A stretch of DNA of 54,538 nt, from positions 1 to 54,538 of the forward strand of contig CANJIU010000065.1 in NCBI GenBank assembly GCA_947474365.1, given 5' to 3'. Position 1 is the stretch's first letter. The number at the start of each line of letters is the position of its first letter. The notes under the pieces are model-generated. The model saw only the letters and a program-made list of their open reading frames with translations, was not told where the DNA came from and did not search any database. Position numbers and translations under genes: made by a program. Below, piece by piece: positions 34,811-43,800 of this stretch. The stretch comes from Opitutia bacterium (GTDB taxonomy: Bacteria > Verrucomicrobiota > Verrucomicrobiia > Opitutales > Opitutaceae).

Positions 34811-35187
34811 GCCCGCGTCGCATCAACCAGGCCACCGCCGGCCTGCTCCTGCTCGGTTTTGACAGCGCGCTTGCCATCTACCTTCGCGCTGGGCCCGCGG
34901 TGACCGACCCGTTTGGCAATCGGTTGATGTCGAAAAAATATCTGCACGACCTCCGTTTGATGGGCGGAAAGACGAACGTCGTGCTGGCCGAATTTCAGGC
35001 CTGGCTGGCGGAACGCTGGGAGGGCGAAAACCTCGCGGTGACAGTGGCCGTTCTCACGGTGGTGTTCGTCCTGGCTTTCCGCTTCGTGGCCGCGCGACCC
35101 GACCTGTTCAACCCCGATTCGCCATCGCCGTCGGCTCCGCCCGAGGGATCCGCCGACACCGGCACGACCACGCCGCCAAAGCCGTAG
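34807..35187 (+). CDS. small two-helix membrane protein of unknown function
   Basis: 126 residues starting from GTG at 34807, which overlaps the esterase stop as GTGA. An open frame extends further upstream inside the esterase but is not needed. Two hydrophobic helices are evident: about residues 9-28 (ATAGLLLLGFDSALAIYLRA) and about 72-93 (LAVTVAVLTVVFVLAFRFVA). They are joined by a polar loop with MSKKYLHDLRLMGGKTNVVLAEFQAWL. The C-terminal 30 residues are Pro/Ser/Thr-rich and disordered. I recognise no family. The loop pattern (small helix, DPFGNRLMSKKYLHD) could belong to a membrane-bound accessory factor. Translational coupling with an exported esterase is the only functional hint. Confidence 0.75.
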   Translation: MSPRRINQATAGLLLLGFDSALAIYLRAGPAVTDPFGNRLMSKKYLHDLRLMGGKTNVVLAEFQAWLAERWEGENLAVTVAVLTVVFVLAFRFVAARPDLFNPDSPSPSAPPEGSADTGTTTPPKP

Positions 35188-35209
35188 TCCGCGCGACGTT
35201 CGTCGTCGT

Positions 35210-35917
35210 TCACTTCGTTTTCGGCACGAACGGACGCACGTGCGCGGCCAGCAGTTTGTAGCCTTCCTCGTTGAAGTGCAGCATGTCGGGCACAAAAACG
35301 TCCGGCCGGACCTCCCCCTTCGGATCGAGCGAGAGCTTGCGGGTGTCGATGTAGGTCAAGCCCCGTCCGGCCTGGCAATAGGCAGCAATCAGATCGTTCA
35401 GCTGGTTGCCGGCCGAGATCTGTTCGATCCGTTTGATCGTCGGCGACAGGCCGATGTAGTAGATGGGAATGTTCGGGAACTTGCCGCGCACCTTCGCCAC
35501 GAATGCCTTGAAGTCGGCAAACACCTCTTCGACCGGCCAGCCGGCGTTGATGTCGTTGCCGCCGGCGCGCAGAAAAATGGCGCTCGGCTGGTAGGGGAAG
35601 ATCATCCGCTCGGCGTAATACGTGCAGTCCTTGATCTGGTTGCCGCCAAATCCGCGGTTCAGGACTTTCGTCTCGGGAAAATCCGCCGCCAGCGTCTTCC
35701 AGCGGACAATCGTGGAGGAGCCGACAAACAACACCGCGCCCTTCGGCGGAGGACTGGCCTTGTCGGTTTGTTCAAACGCCGCGATCGCCTTCTCCCACTT
35801 CGCGTAATCGTTCGCCTTCGGCTTCGGGACCGGCCACTTCGGCGCCGGCGTTTGGGCGAACAACAAGAAAGGGAGCAGCGCGAGCGCGGCGAGCGTGGGG
35901 AGGAATCGGGATGACAT
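35210..35917 (-). CDS. secreted GDSL/SGNH-fold hydrolase
   Basis: 235 residues from the ATG at 35917, where MSSRFLPTLAALALLPFLLFAQ is a signal peptide. The frame is open to 36034 without one. The four SGNH blocks are visible: VLFVGSSTI with Ser68 as nucleophile (GSS replaces GDS), NRGFGGNQI (Gly), FLRAGGNDIN (Asn) and PDMLHFNEEGY with Asp and His. This pattern is typical of exported SGNH esterases that deacylate carbohydrates in polysaccharide loci. It is convergent with the membrane-protein gene (22-bp gap) and divergent from S7. It appears monocistronic. Exact acyl group and sugar unknown. Confidence 0.92.
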   Translation of the reverse strand: MSSRFLPTLAALALLPFLLFAQTPAPKWPVPKPKANDYAKWEKAIAAFEQTDKASPPPKGAVLFVGSSTIVRWKTLAADFPETKVLNRGFGGNQIKDCTYYAERMIFPYQPSAIFLRAGGNDINAGWPVEEVFADFKAFVAKVRGKFPNIPIYYIGLSPTIKRIEQISAGNQLNDLIAAYCQAGRGLTYIDTRKLSLDPKGEVRPDVFVPDMLHFNEEGYKLLAAHVRPFVPKTK

Positions 35918-36368
35918 CGGTGGGGGGGAGCAGTTCGGATACTTACCATTTAGACGAACGTTCCCGGAATCCAGACCGAATCGCTCCCGCGAAAAACGAG
36001 TCCCATCCCTCGCTTTGGCCGACGGAAAATACACTCGACGACAATCGTGACATTACTGGGGACGCGACGCCCTCGTCGCGTGGTTCTAAAAACGCACGAG
36101 GGCATCGCCTCCCCAGGAAACGCGCCAACCGGGATCCCAGTTTCCATGAATCAAAACTACCGAGCTCTGCCACCCAGGTAACGGATTTCTCGCCGCCGTC
36201 TTTGAAAGTAGCGTCGCACCCCCATCATGAGCGTCCGTGACCGATTCGATGCCGGAGAACTGAGATGCGCTTGCCCGGAGGTCGCACAGTCGACTGCATG
36301 GTCCGATAACGCTCCGGTGTTGGCGGCGCCAACCGCTTCTTTCCCACCCTCCCGCAAACAAAATAGCT
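35918..36368. other. divergent intergenic region between GDSL gene and S7
   Basis: 451 bp with no credible gene. It contains repeat copy 3 at 36056-36116. Both flanking genes point outward, so promoters for both must lie here. I see no strong -35/-10 pair. The run from 36117 to 36368 shows no repeat or structured element that I can defend. Confidence 0.45.
36056..36116. repeat. palindromic repeat, GGGGACGCGACGCCC family, copy 3
   Basis: Left arm CTGGGGACGCGACGCCC continuing TCGTCGCG (36056-36080). Right arm 36093-36116 is complementary with about three mismatches and ends CTCCCCAG. The loop TGGTTCTAAAAA is close to the loop of copy 1 (TGGTTATAAAC), so loop and stem are conserved together. 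Located in the divergent GDSL/S7 spacer. Confidence 0.9.
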
Positions 36369-37742
36369 GTGAAATACTCTTCGCCCCTCGCGCCGTTCCT
36401 CCTGCTCTTCGCCACGCTCCTGGGCCAAGCCCACGCCGCGAACTCCACCGTGGCGAAACCCAACGTCGTCGTGCTCCTCGTCGACGACCTCGGCTGGGGA
36501 GACGTCAGCTCCCTGAACAATGGCGCGGTAAAGACACCCAACATCGACCGCATCGCGAAAACCGGCGTGCGCTTCACCAACGGTTACGCCACGGCGCCGC
36601 TCTGCGGCCCGGCCCGCGCAGGCTTTTTCAGCGGCGTCTACCCGCAGCGTTTTGGATTTGTCGACAATAGCGGCGGGATTCCCACGGCGCAGCCGCTGTT
36701 GCCCGGCATGCTGCACGATGCCGGCTACCGCACCGCGCTCCTCGGCAAGTGGCACAGCACCGGCCCGATGCCGCACCTGCGCGGCTGTTTCGATGAATCG
36801 CTCTGCTCCCCCGTCTCCAGTCCGTTCATCGACTACCACCACCCGAAACTCGCCCGCAACGGCCAGGTCGAGGAGAGCAACGAATACACTACCGACCTTT
36901 TCGCCCGCGAAGCCATCGCCTTCATCGAACGCAACCAGTCGAGCCCGTTCTCCCTCACCGTCACCTTCAACGCGCCCCACATCCTGCGCGTGATCAAAAA
37001 CGCCCAGCTGATCCGCAAGGAGTACGACGAAGCAGTCGCCGCCGGGAAGATTCTCGACATCCCCAAGGTTCCGATGGCCCGCCCCGGTGACGCCGCGAAA
37101 TACGCGTCCCAGTTTCCCGGAGACACTGCGCGCGCGGACACCGTCGCCACCATCGTCGCGCTCGACGAGGCCGTCGGCCGGATCCTCGATAAGCTGTCGC
37201 AAACTAGAATCGACCGGAAGACGATCGTGTTCTTCTTCGGCGACAACGGCGGCCATCCGGAAAACCGCAGCGAAAGCCTCCCGCTGCGCGACTACAAATG
37301 GAGTCTCTTCGAAGGCGGCATCCGGGTACCCTTCCTCGCCTCGTATCCCGGCGTGTTTCCCGCCGGGCAGGAATTTTCGCAACCCGTGAGCACGCTGGAC
37401 ATTTTCGCCACGTGCGCCGCCCTGACCGGCGCCCGGCCTCCAGTCCGGCTCGACGGCGTGGATCTCACACCGTTTCTTCGCGGCGAAAAGAAGGGCGCAC
37501 CGCACGAGGCGTTGTTTTTCAGCATCAGCGGAATCGGAGCCGTGCGTCAGGGACAGTGGAAACTCGTAATGGAACCTGGCGTGCAACCGGCGCTGTTCGA
37601 TCTCTCCAAGGATCGGGAGGAAAAGAACGACCTTGCCTCCGCCCAGCCCGACCGCGTCCGCGCCCTCAGGGAAAAGTGGCAGGCCTGGCACGCCCAGATG
37701 CCGGCCATTCCACCCGCTGCCCAGAAAAAGAAGGCGAAGTAA
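36369..37742 (+). CDS. secreted S1-family sulfatase, S7
   Basis: 457 residues starting from GTG at 36369; the resulting signal peptide (KYSSPLAPFLLLFATLLGQAHAA) supports that start. Asp39-Asp40 are in LVDDLGWGDVS. The formylglycine motif is C79-G-P-A-R83. LGKWHSTGP supplies Lys/His, FFGDNGGHPEN the second metal pair, and YKWSLFEGGIRVPFLASYPG the substrate-side block (Lys in YKW instead of GGK). All key residues are present. The tail ends QKKKAK. The ThuA-like gene follows after 11 bp, so the two are probably co-transcribed. Confidence 0.94.
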   Translation: MKYSSPLAPFLLLFATLLGQAHAANSTVAKPNVVVLLVDDLGWGDVSSLNNGAVKTPNIDRIAKTGVRFTNGYATAPLCGPARAGFFSGVYPQRFGFVDNSGGIPTAQPLLPGMLHDAGYRTALLGKWHSTGPMPHLRGCFDESLCSPVSSPFIDYHHPKLARNGQVEESNEYTTDLFAREAIAFIERNQSSPFSLTVTFNAPHILRVIKNAQLIRKEYDEAVAAGKILDIPKVPMARPGDAAKYASQFPGDTARADTVATIVALDEAVGRILDKLSQTRIDRKTIVFFFGDNGGHPENRSESLPLRDYKWSLFEGGIRVPFLASYPGVFPAGQEFSQPVSTLDIFATCAALTGARPPVRLDGVDLTPFLRGEKKGAPHEALFFSISGIGAVRQGQWKLVMEPGVQPALFDLSKDREEKNDLASAQPDRVRALREKWQAWHAQMPAIPPAAQKKKAK

Positions 37743-37753
37743 CCCCTCTCACG

Positions 37754-38665
37754 ATGAAACACCTCCTCCTCGTCGCATTCTTCCTGTCGTCGCTCCTCAT
37801 CCGGCCGGCGCTGATCGCGGCCGAGACCGCGCGCGTGCTCATCGTCGTCGGTCCGAGCAAACATCCGCCCGGATCCCATGAGGTCGCGGCCGGCGGACGC
37901 CTGATGAAACAGTGCCTCGAGACGATGACCAACGTCCCTGGCGTGACGGCCGAGGTGGTCGAAGGCTGGCCGGACCAGACCCAGCGCAACGCGGCGTCCA
38001 CCGTTGTGTTCATCGGCGATACATTTCCCGCCGGGCGTCTGCCAAATCCGTCGCAAAACCTCGCCGATCTCGACGCGATGATGCGTCGTGGCTGCGGCAT
38101 CGTCTGCGTGCACTACGCCACCGGCTTGCTCGGTGAGGACGTCGCGCCCGACGGCGATCATCCGCTGCTGCGCTGGATGGGAGGCTATTTTGCCCACCAG
38201 TCCTGCCCGCAACACAAGTCCATCGCAAAAATCTATCCCGCCGCCACGATCACACCCGCCGCGCCACAGCATCCGATCGCGCGCGGCTGGAGGGAATTCA
38301 CGCTGCACGACGAGCCGTATATCAACAACTACTTCGGCAAGGACGGGAACCGGTTTGCGCCCAACGTCACCGCGCTCGCCACATCGCTGCTTCCGCCCGA
38401 GTCGCCGAAAACCGAGACCGTCGCCTGGTGCGTCGAACGCGCCGACGGCGGACGCGGCTTCGGCATCGTAATGCCCCACTTCTACAAGAATTGGACCCAG
38501 CCCGACCTGCGCCGCTTTATTCTCAACGGCATCGTCTGGACTGCCCGGCTCGAGGTTCCGGCCGAAGGGGTGAAGACCGCGACACCCGAGCTCGCAGATT
38601 TCAAGCCCGTCGCCGTCGAGTTTGTGCCGCCACCGCCCAAGCAGAAGAAAGCGGCGGGCAAGTAG
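37754..38665 (+). CDS. secreted ThuA-like domain protein
   Basis: 303 residues. The ATG at 37754 gives signal peptide MKHLLLVAFFLSSLLIRPALIAA; a longer open frame lies inside S7 and is rejected. The body has the ThuA (trehalose-utilisation, glutamine-amidotransferase-like) fold: VLIVVGPSKHPPGSHEVAAG at the start, then GIVCVHYATGL, WMGGYFAHQS, HPIARGWREFTLHDEPYIN and RRFILNGIVWTARL. ThuA proteins are often found with glycoside hydrolases and oxidoreductases; their chemistry is poorly defined, with roles in keto-sugar or disaccharide metabolism proposed. The C-terminus ends PPKQKKAAGK, a basic tail like those of the sulfatases. It is 11 bp after S7. A possible hairpin follows at 38737-38775. 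Confidence 0.88.
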   Translation: MKHLLLVAFFLSSLLIRPALIAAETARVLIVVGPSKHPPGSHEVAAGGRLMKQCLETMTNVPGVTAEVVEGWPDQTQRNAASTVVFIGDTFPAGRLPNPSQNLADLDAMMRRGCGIVCVHYATGLLGEDVAPDGDHPLLRWMGGYFAHQSCPQHKSIAKIYPAATITPAAPQHPIARGWREFTLHDEPYINNYFGKDGNRFAPNVTALATSLLPPESPKTETVAWCVERADGGRGFGIVMPHFYKNWTQPDLRRFILNGIVWTARLEVPAEGVKTATPELADFKPVAVEFVPPPPKQKKAAGK

Positions 38666-38775
38666 GACGTTCGTCGGACCCTCATACCAACGACTCGATT
38701 GTTTTGGACTTCCAGCTGGGCTCGCTCTCCGAGCGGGCCTGGGTTCCATTGCGAATTTCAGAGTGAAACCCAGGC

Positions 38776-38917
38776 GGGCGCATCTCCAGATTGACGGTTA
38801 CCCGTAGCCGCGAGCACCAGTGGACCGGGAAAGTCCGACCGCGCTTCCACTCGCTGGCGCGCCTACCAGACGAATTGTGGCTGACGACATGCTCACCGTC
38901 AATTGGCAGACGCGCCC
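38776..38917. repeat. palindromic ~145-bp element, copy A (degraded)
   Basis: Shares with copy B the order GCGCATCTCCA, TTGACGGTTACCCGTAGCCG, CGAGCACCAG, TGGACCGGGAAA, CTTCCACTCGCTGGCGC, CTACCAGACGA, and CACCGTCAATTGGCAGACGCG at the far end (cited in parts). Compared with B it has lost CGAG in the left inner arm and part of the right inner arm, so its internal stem is weaker. No coding potential. Confidence 0.85.
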
Positions 38918-39231
38918 GAAGACTTAGCGCACAGCCATTCGCTCTGAACTCTCGCTTTCCTCAATGCGATAGGTCCAAGGCAAGTCGGCGAGTGGGTGGA
39001 ACATCGCAGGCACAGGGAACCCGGTAACAGCGATGGGGTCTCCGTCGTCCCACTCCCGTCGATGACGAATTTCATCGTGTCTGGGGGGATTTCCGCGGGG
39101 CGAAGGAAAATTTCCGCCTTTTCATCTCTCGGTCATCTCACGGTGAACTCCCGGAGATCTCTCGGTCACGAGATAGTCACGATCCGGGATAAACTCGCGC
39201 ACGCGCCCCGCAATTGACCAACCCTTCTCAC

Positions 39232-39380
39232 GGGCGCATCTCCACGTTGACGGTTACCCGTAGCCGCGAGCACCAGCGAGTGGACCGGGAAAACGCGACC
39301 GATCTTCCACTCGCTGGCGCTCGCGGCTACCAGACGATTGGTGGCTGACGAGATTCTCACTGTCAATTGGCAGATGCGCG
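39232..39380. repeat. palindromic ~145-bp element, copy B (intact)
   Basis: The inner arms at 39260-39284 (GTAGCCGCGAGCACCAGCGA...) and 39305-39329 are complementary at 24 of 25 positions. The outer arms, GCGCATCTCCACGTTGACGG near 39233 and its partner ending CAGATGCGC near 39379, are complementary at about 16 of 21. This nested palindrome without an ORF is the architecture of a MITE or REP-type element. Copy A lies 456 bp away in the same orientation. Confidence 0.87.
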
Positions 39381-39453
39381 CAACTCAGGCTGGTTCGGAG
39401 AACCAGCCCCGCCTCGGAAAAGCCAAAATATCATCAGCCGATGGACTTGATAT

Positions 39454-40881
39454 TCAGTTCGAGTTCAGCTCGATGTTGGACACGCCGTCCGTACCAGGAT
39501 GGAAAAGATTATTGCTGAACCGCAGCCCGCGCGGCGCGTTCGGGCCGCCCTCCACCCGCACGGCGTAGCGATAGCGCGGCGGCTCCACCCGCGGTTTGCC
39601 ATCGACGAGCACCTGATCGCGACCGGTGTCGTAGATGATATTCCCCTGGATCAGCACATCCGTCAGGGCGGGATTTTCGGGCAGCGGCGGCCGATCAAAC
39701 CGAATTGGCGCCACGCTGCCGGGTTCCTGTTCCCAAATCCAATGCGCGTTCCCGTAGCCAAAGTCGGAAATGATGTTGTTGGCGATGAGGGTGTAGCCGT
39801 CGACGTTGGCACCCGCCGCCCGTTTTGCGCCCGTAGCCTCCGCCGCGGCATGGGCGGACGCCCCGGGCATCAACCCGATGCTCCAGAGATCGTTTTTGGA
39901 AAATTGATTTCCCGTGATCACGAGGTTGCGGGAACCGTGCATGGCCTTCATGCCCATGAACGCGTTGTTGATGATGTTCTGGGCGACGATCACGTGGTCC
40001 GCATGAATGTCGATGCCCTGCGCCGCGTTCTCGACGTAGTTTCCCAGGATTTGCACGTGGTCCGTGACTTCCGGCCCCGTGACCTGCATCGCGGCCCCCT
40101 GGTGCCAATTGTTCGTGTAGCCGGCGTCCCAGGTTTTCTGTGACATCACCCTCCCCTTCTGTTCGTTCTTCTTGATCCACTTTCCGAGGAGATGCTTCGC
40201 CTTCAACTCCGGCGTCGGCAGCATGCGCAGCTCGATGATGCGATTGCCCCGGACGGTGACCGCCGTCGTCGCGCGCACCTGCAGCCCGTGGCCGTCGATG
40301 CAATTGAACGCATAGCCGTAGAGCGGCGAAGCCGTGCGATCGTCGACCGCGATGCGCGAATAATTTTGAATCAGGCAATCGCTGACGCGCACGTCGTTGC
40401 ACTCGTTCACCTGAACCGCCGCATGATTGCCCCAATTGTCGAGCACCTGCAGATTGCTGAGCACGACGTTGGAACTCCGGCGGACCGAAACGCCGAACCG
40501 GGTTGTTTCCATCGCGCCCGCGGCGCGGGTCAGGGTCAGGTCGCGCAATTGCACGCCGGCCGCCCCTTCGATTTCGACGATGGCGGCCTCCGCGTTGCTT
40601 TGGATGATCCGTCCCGGGCCCCAGAGACCCGAATTCGCGGTCGTCAGCCGTATCGGACGGGAGATGACGTGGTCGCCCGCCGGCACAAAGACCATTTGCC
40701 CGGGATGGGCGTCGACCCACGACTGGATCGAAGCAGCTTCACCCGGAGGTCGATCACCCGTGGGTGAGGCCGCCGTCGCCGCTCCCGCGAGCAGGAAGGC
40801 CAGGAGCATCCCGGCGGAAAGACGGCCCGGATTTTTCAACGCGATGGAGTTCAAAACGTGAACGTGCTCGTGAGATACCAT
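39454..40881 (-). CDS. secreted right-handed parallel beta-helix protein (lyase/GH-like)
   Basis: 475 residues from the ATG at 40881. A TTG at 40854, overlapping the TBDR6 stop as TTGA, is an equally plausible start and puts the signal peptide (RLSAGMLLAFLLAGAATAA) closer to the N-terminus. After GDRPPGEAASIQSWVDAHPG comes a pectate-lyase-like opening (FVPAGDHVISRPIRL), then at least eight coil-like turns: VQLRDLTLTRA, NVVLSNLQVLDN, DVRVSDCLIQNYS, AVTVRGNRIIEL, HVQILGNYVENAA, HVIVAQNIINNAF, NLVITGNQFSKN and DVLIQGNIIYDTG. Such proteins are polysaccharide lyases or glycosidases (PL1/PL6/GH28-type) or epimerases; the catalytic set is not evident. Coupling to TBDR6 suggests depolymerisation of that receptor's ligand. 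Confidence 0.88.
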   Translation of the reverse strand: MVSHEHVHVLNSIALKNPGRLSAGMLLAFLLAGAATAASPTGDRPPGEAASIQSWVDAHPGQMVFVPAGDHVISRPIRLTTANSGLWGPGRIIQSNAEAAIVEIEGAAGVQLRDLTLTRAAGAMETTRFGVSVRRSSNVVLSNLQVLDNWGNHAAVQVNECNDVRVSDCLIQNYSRIAVDDRTASPLYGYAFNCIDGHGLQVRATTAVTVRGNRIIELRMLPTPELKAKHLLGKWIKKNEQKGRVMSQKTWDAGYTNNWHQGAAMQVTGPEVTDHVQILGNYVENAAQGIDIHADHVIVAQNIINNAFMGMKAMHGSRNLVITGNQFSKNDLWSIGLMPGASAHAAAEATGAKRAAGANVDGYTLIANNIISDFGYGNAHWIWEQEPGSVAPIRFDRPPLPENPALTDVLIQGNIIYDTGRDQVLVDGKPRVEPPRYRYAVRVEGGPNAPRGLRFSNNLFHPGTDGVSNIELNSN

Positions 40882-43800
40882 TCCCTCGGATCGACGATTC
40901 GGTAGGTATTGGCAACGCCATTGGGGTTCACGGCGATCGGCTCGAGGCGGTTGCCGTTTTCGAAGGCGCCCCGGACGTTGAGCTGGATCTTGGCGCGAAC
41001 GTCCGCGCCGAAGATGCGCGGCAACGTGACCGCCTTGGAAATCCAGAAATCCGCGGCCGGCCGGGGGCTGTCGTACACCGGTTTGCTGGGCTCGAGTTTT
41101 CTCACCACACCGTCCGCATCGGCGGGCGCACCCAAGTAGCCGATAATTGCCCGGTCCTGCAGCCGGAGTCCGCCGCCGAATTCAAACGACTTCAAGCTGC
41201 CTTGGGTCACGCGATACGTGCTGATGGCGCTCGCCTGCCAGTTGCGCTGGCCCTGCGTGCGTTTGCCCTCGAGCGCTTTTGCGAGCTTCATCGGATTGTC
41301 GACGTTTTGCGCCCAGAACGCACTGGCATTTCCCAAGTCGGGCGTGTTGTTGAGCGTCCAGTAGAGCGCCCCCGAAACATCCCGCGCCGATTGCCAGACG
41401 GGGAGCCTCGGCTCGGTGTACACATCGAATTCCGGGGCGATGTTCGAGTACACGGTCTTCTGCTGCCCCAGCGTCGCCTTGATATTCCAATTGCGCAGCG
41501 GATTGTAGATCAGTTGGGCCTCCACGCCCTTGGCCTCGACGGTCGATGACGAGGAGATGGTTCCCAGGGGAGGCGGCACGTAACCAACCGGCAGCTGCGT
41601 GATGCGGGCCACTTCGGCGGCGACCGCCGAGGTGGACGCCGCGGCCCCGAGGCGCTGCTGCGCGACATTCGTCGCCCAGGCGATGAAGGCCGCCTCCACC
41701 CGCGCGACGCGGAACATGAAACTGTCCGCCTGCGTGCCTCGCGCACGCTCCGCACTCCCTTCAAAGTAGTTCAGCCCGAGGACCAGCTTGTTCTCGAACA
41801 GATTGAAACGCAGTCCGTAGTCCTTGCCCGCGCCCTTCGGGAGCGGGAGCACGTTGCCCGAAATATCGACACGCAGCGCGGCCGGCGTGAAGTTCCGCGA
41901 CTGATTGTAGGTGAGCGAAACCCAACGGAAGGGCTTCACTACCACTCCGGCGGTGCGGGTATTGCCAAACGTCTCTTGGGCCGGGTTGAAAACGTCGAGA
42001 TTGCCGAGATTCAAAAAGCCCGTCGCGGGATCGACGACCAGGGTTCGCGTCGTCTTCGACACATTCTTGTCCCGACGGAATCCGAGCGTCGGCACGATGC
42101 GATCGTTCAACAACGAACTCTGCATGCCCAGCGTGAGTGAATCCGTGTTCTGATAGGAACGATTGCTGTTCGCGTTGTAGGCCTGGTCGAGATGGGCAGG
42201 CTCGTTGACCCAGGAGAACGAGCCGTCGGGATTCGGCCGGTTCCAACGCAACGGAATGTCCATCGGGCCATGCACGACGAGGCCTGGGTCCTGGGTGATG
42301 TTGCCGTCTTTCCCGCCCACGTAGATTTGCGGCGTAATCATCGACCCCTGCGTCACCACGCCGGCGCCACCGGAGAAACGCACCGCCGGATTGATCCAGG
42401 TGTGATTGTCGGTAACGACCTCGTTCGAGCGATAGTTGGTCGACTCCACCTTTCGTGTGGTCCCGATGGCAAAAAATTGATGCGAGCCCAGCCACTTCAT
42501 CCATCCGGACTTTTTCCGCAGATCCAACTGGTAGGCGAGGCTCAGCCGGAAATTGTCATTGAGCGTGGGCGTGAGCGCGTCGGATCCGTTGGAATACCGG
42601 AAGAACGGACGCCCCAAAAACGGATTGGCAGTTCCGTCCAGCAGCCGGGTGTTGGGATCGATCACGATCATGTTCACGGCGTTGTACGCCGCGGAATATT
42701 CCCGGAAGTCCTGCCGATACCAGCCCGCCTGCAGAAACAAGGTGCGCGCCAATTGCTGGTCGATCTCCACGTTGTAGACCTGCGCCTGGCGATCGCTCAC
42801 ATTGCCCGCGGTCGCGTTGAGACTGCCCCAGTCATAGAGGGAACGATCCGTGATCCCCTGCACGCGGTAGAGGGGCCGTGTCGTCGCCTGCTTGAAGATC
42901 AACGTGGACGACTGGGCCATCTGCGGGAGCGTTCCGGGAAAGGGCCCGCGCAGGTCCGCCGTCGACAACGCGCTCTGCATCCACAGCACCGGTTTGCCGT
43001 GGTCGTAGTACATCGCGGGAAAGGATCCGGCGCCGATTTGCAGTCCGGTGATGTTGGTCAGGGTCGAATTCGGGAGCCGCGTCGCGACGCCGTTCGCCGT
43101 GACCGTGAAGGTGATTGGATCCCACGTCGGACTGCCCGCCTGGCGCCACTCGGTGATGCCATCCTGCGGCGTGACCGTGTTGGGCCGGCGGGTCGAGCCA
43201 TTGAAGCGTTCGTAATTGGCCCGGATGGTCGTCCTGGCCGTCAACGCGTAGGTGCCCGCGAGATATCCGCGCCGGGAGATATCGTAGGACGGCTTGCGGG
43301 TGAAGCCGCGTGAATCGTAGAGCCCGGCAGCGAACAACGCCAGTTTCCCCGCGATCAATGGCTGGTTGATGCGAAAACTCGATCGATACGAATCCGCGCT
43401 GCCATAGCGGAGGCTCACCTCGTTGGAGCGGCGCTTGAGATTGGCCTGACTCGACGACTGGTTCACGATTCCTGCCGCGCTGCCGAGGCCGAACAGGAGG
43501 GAGTTCGGCCCACGGTTGATTTCGACCGACTCGGTGTTGTACACGTCGAACGGCAGGGTGCTGATGCTCGCGTAATAGTTGTGCGCCTTGTCCGGCGGCC
43601 CAATGCCGCGCACCCGGTTGGCCGTACTGGGCGATACCGACGCGGTGTCGGATACGCCGCCCTGATCGTTAAACGTGAACGCCGTGTAATTGCGCGTCCC
43701 TTCGGTGTTCGCCTCGTACAAAAAGATGTCGTTCATGTCGAGCGACCCGGTGTCGAGCATCTGCTGGCGCGTGACGACAGTGATCGACGCGGCCAGGTCG

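Larger units (their letters stand above)
38666..39453. other. long intergenic stretch, repeat-rich
   Basis: 788 bp between the convergent ThuA-like and beta-helix genes with no credible coding sequence. Just after ThuA lie nested hairpins: GCTCG-CTCTC-CGAGC at 38720-38734, and GCCTGGGTT (38737-38745) pairing with AACCCAGGC (38767-38775), a candidate terminator. Two copies of a palindromic element follow at 38776 and 39232. The DNA between (38918-39231) shows nothing I recognise. Confidence 0.6.

Noticed and set aside
38776..39380. The repeat doublet as a CRISPR array
   Set aside because: Only two long, internally palindromic copies 456 bp apart, with no short regular repeat-spacer pattern and no cas genes.
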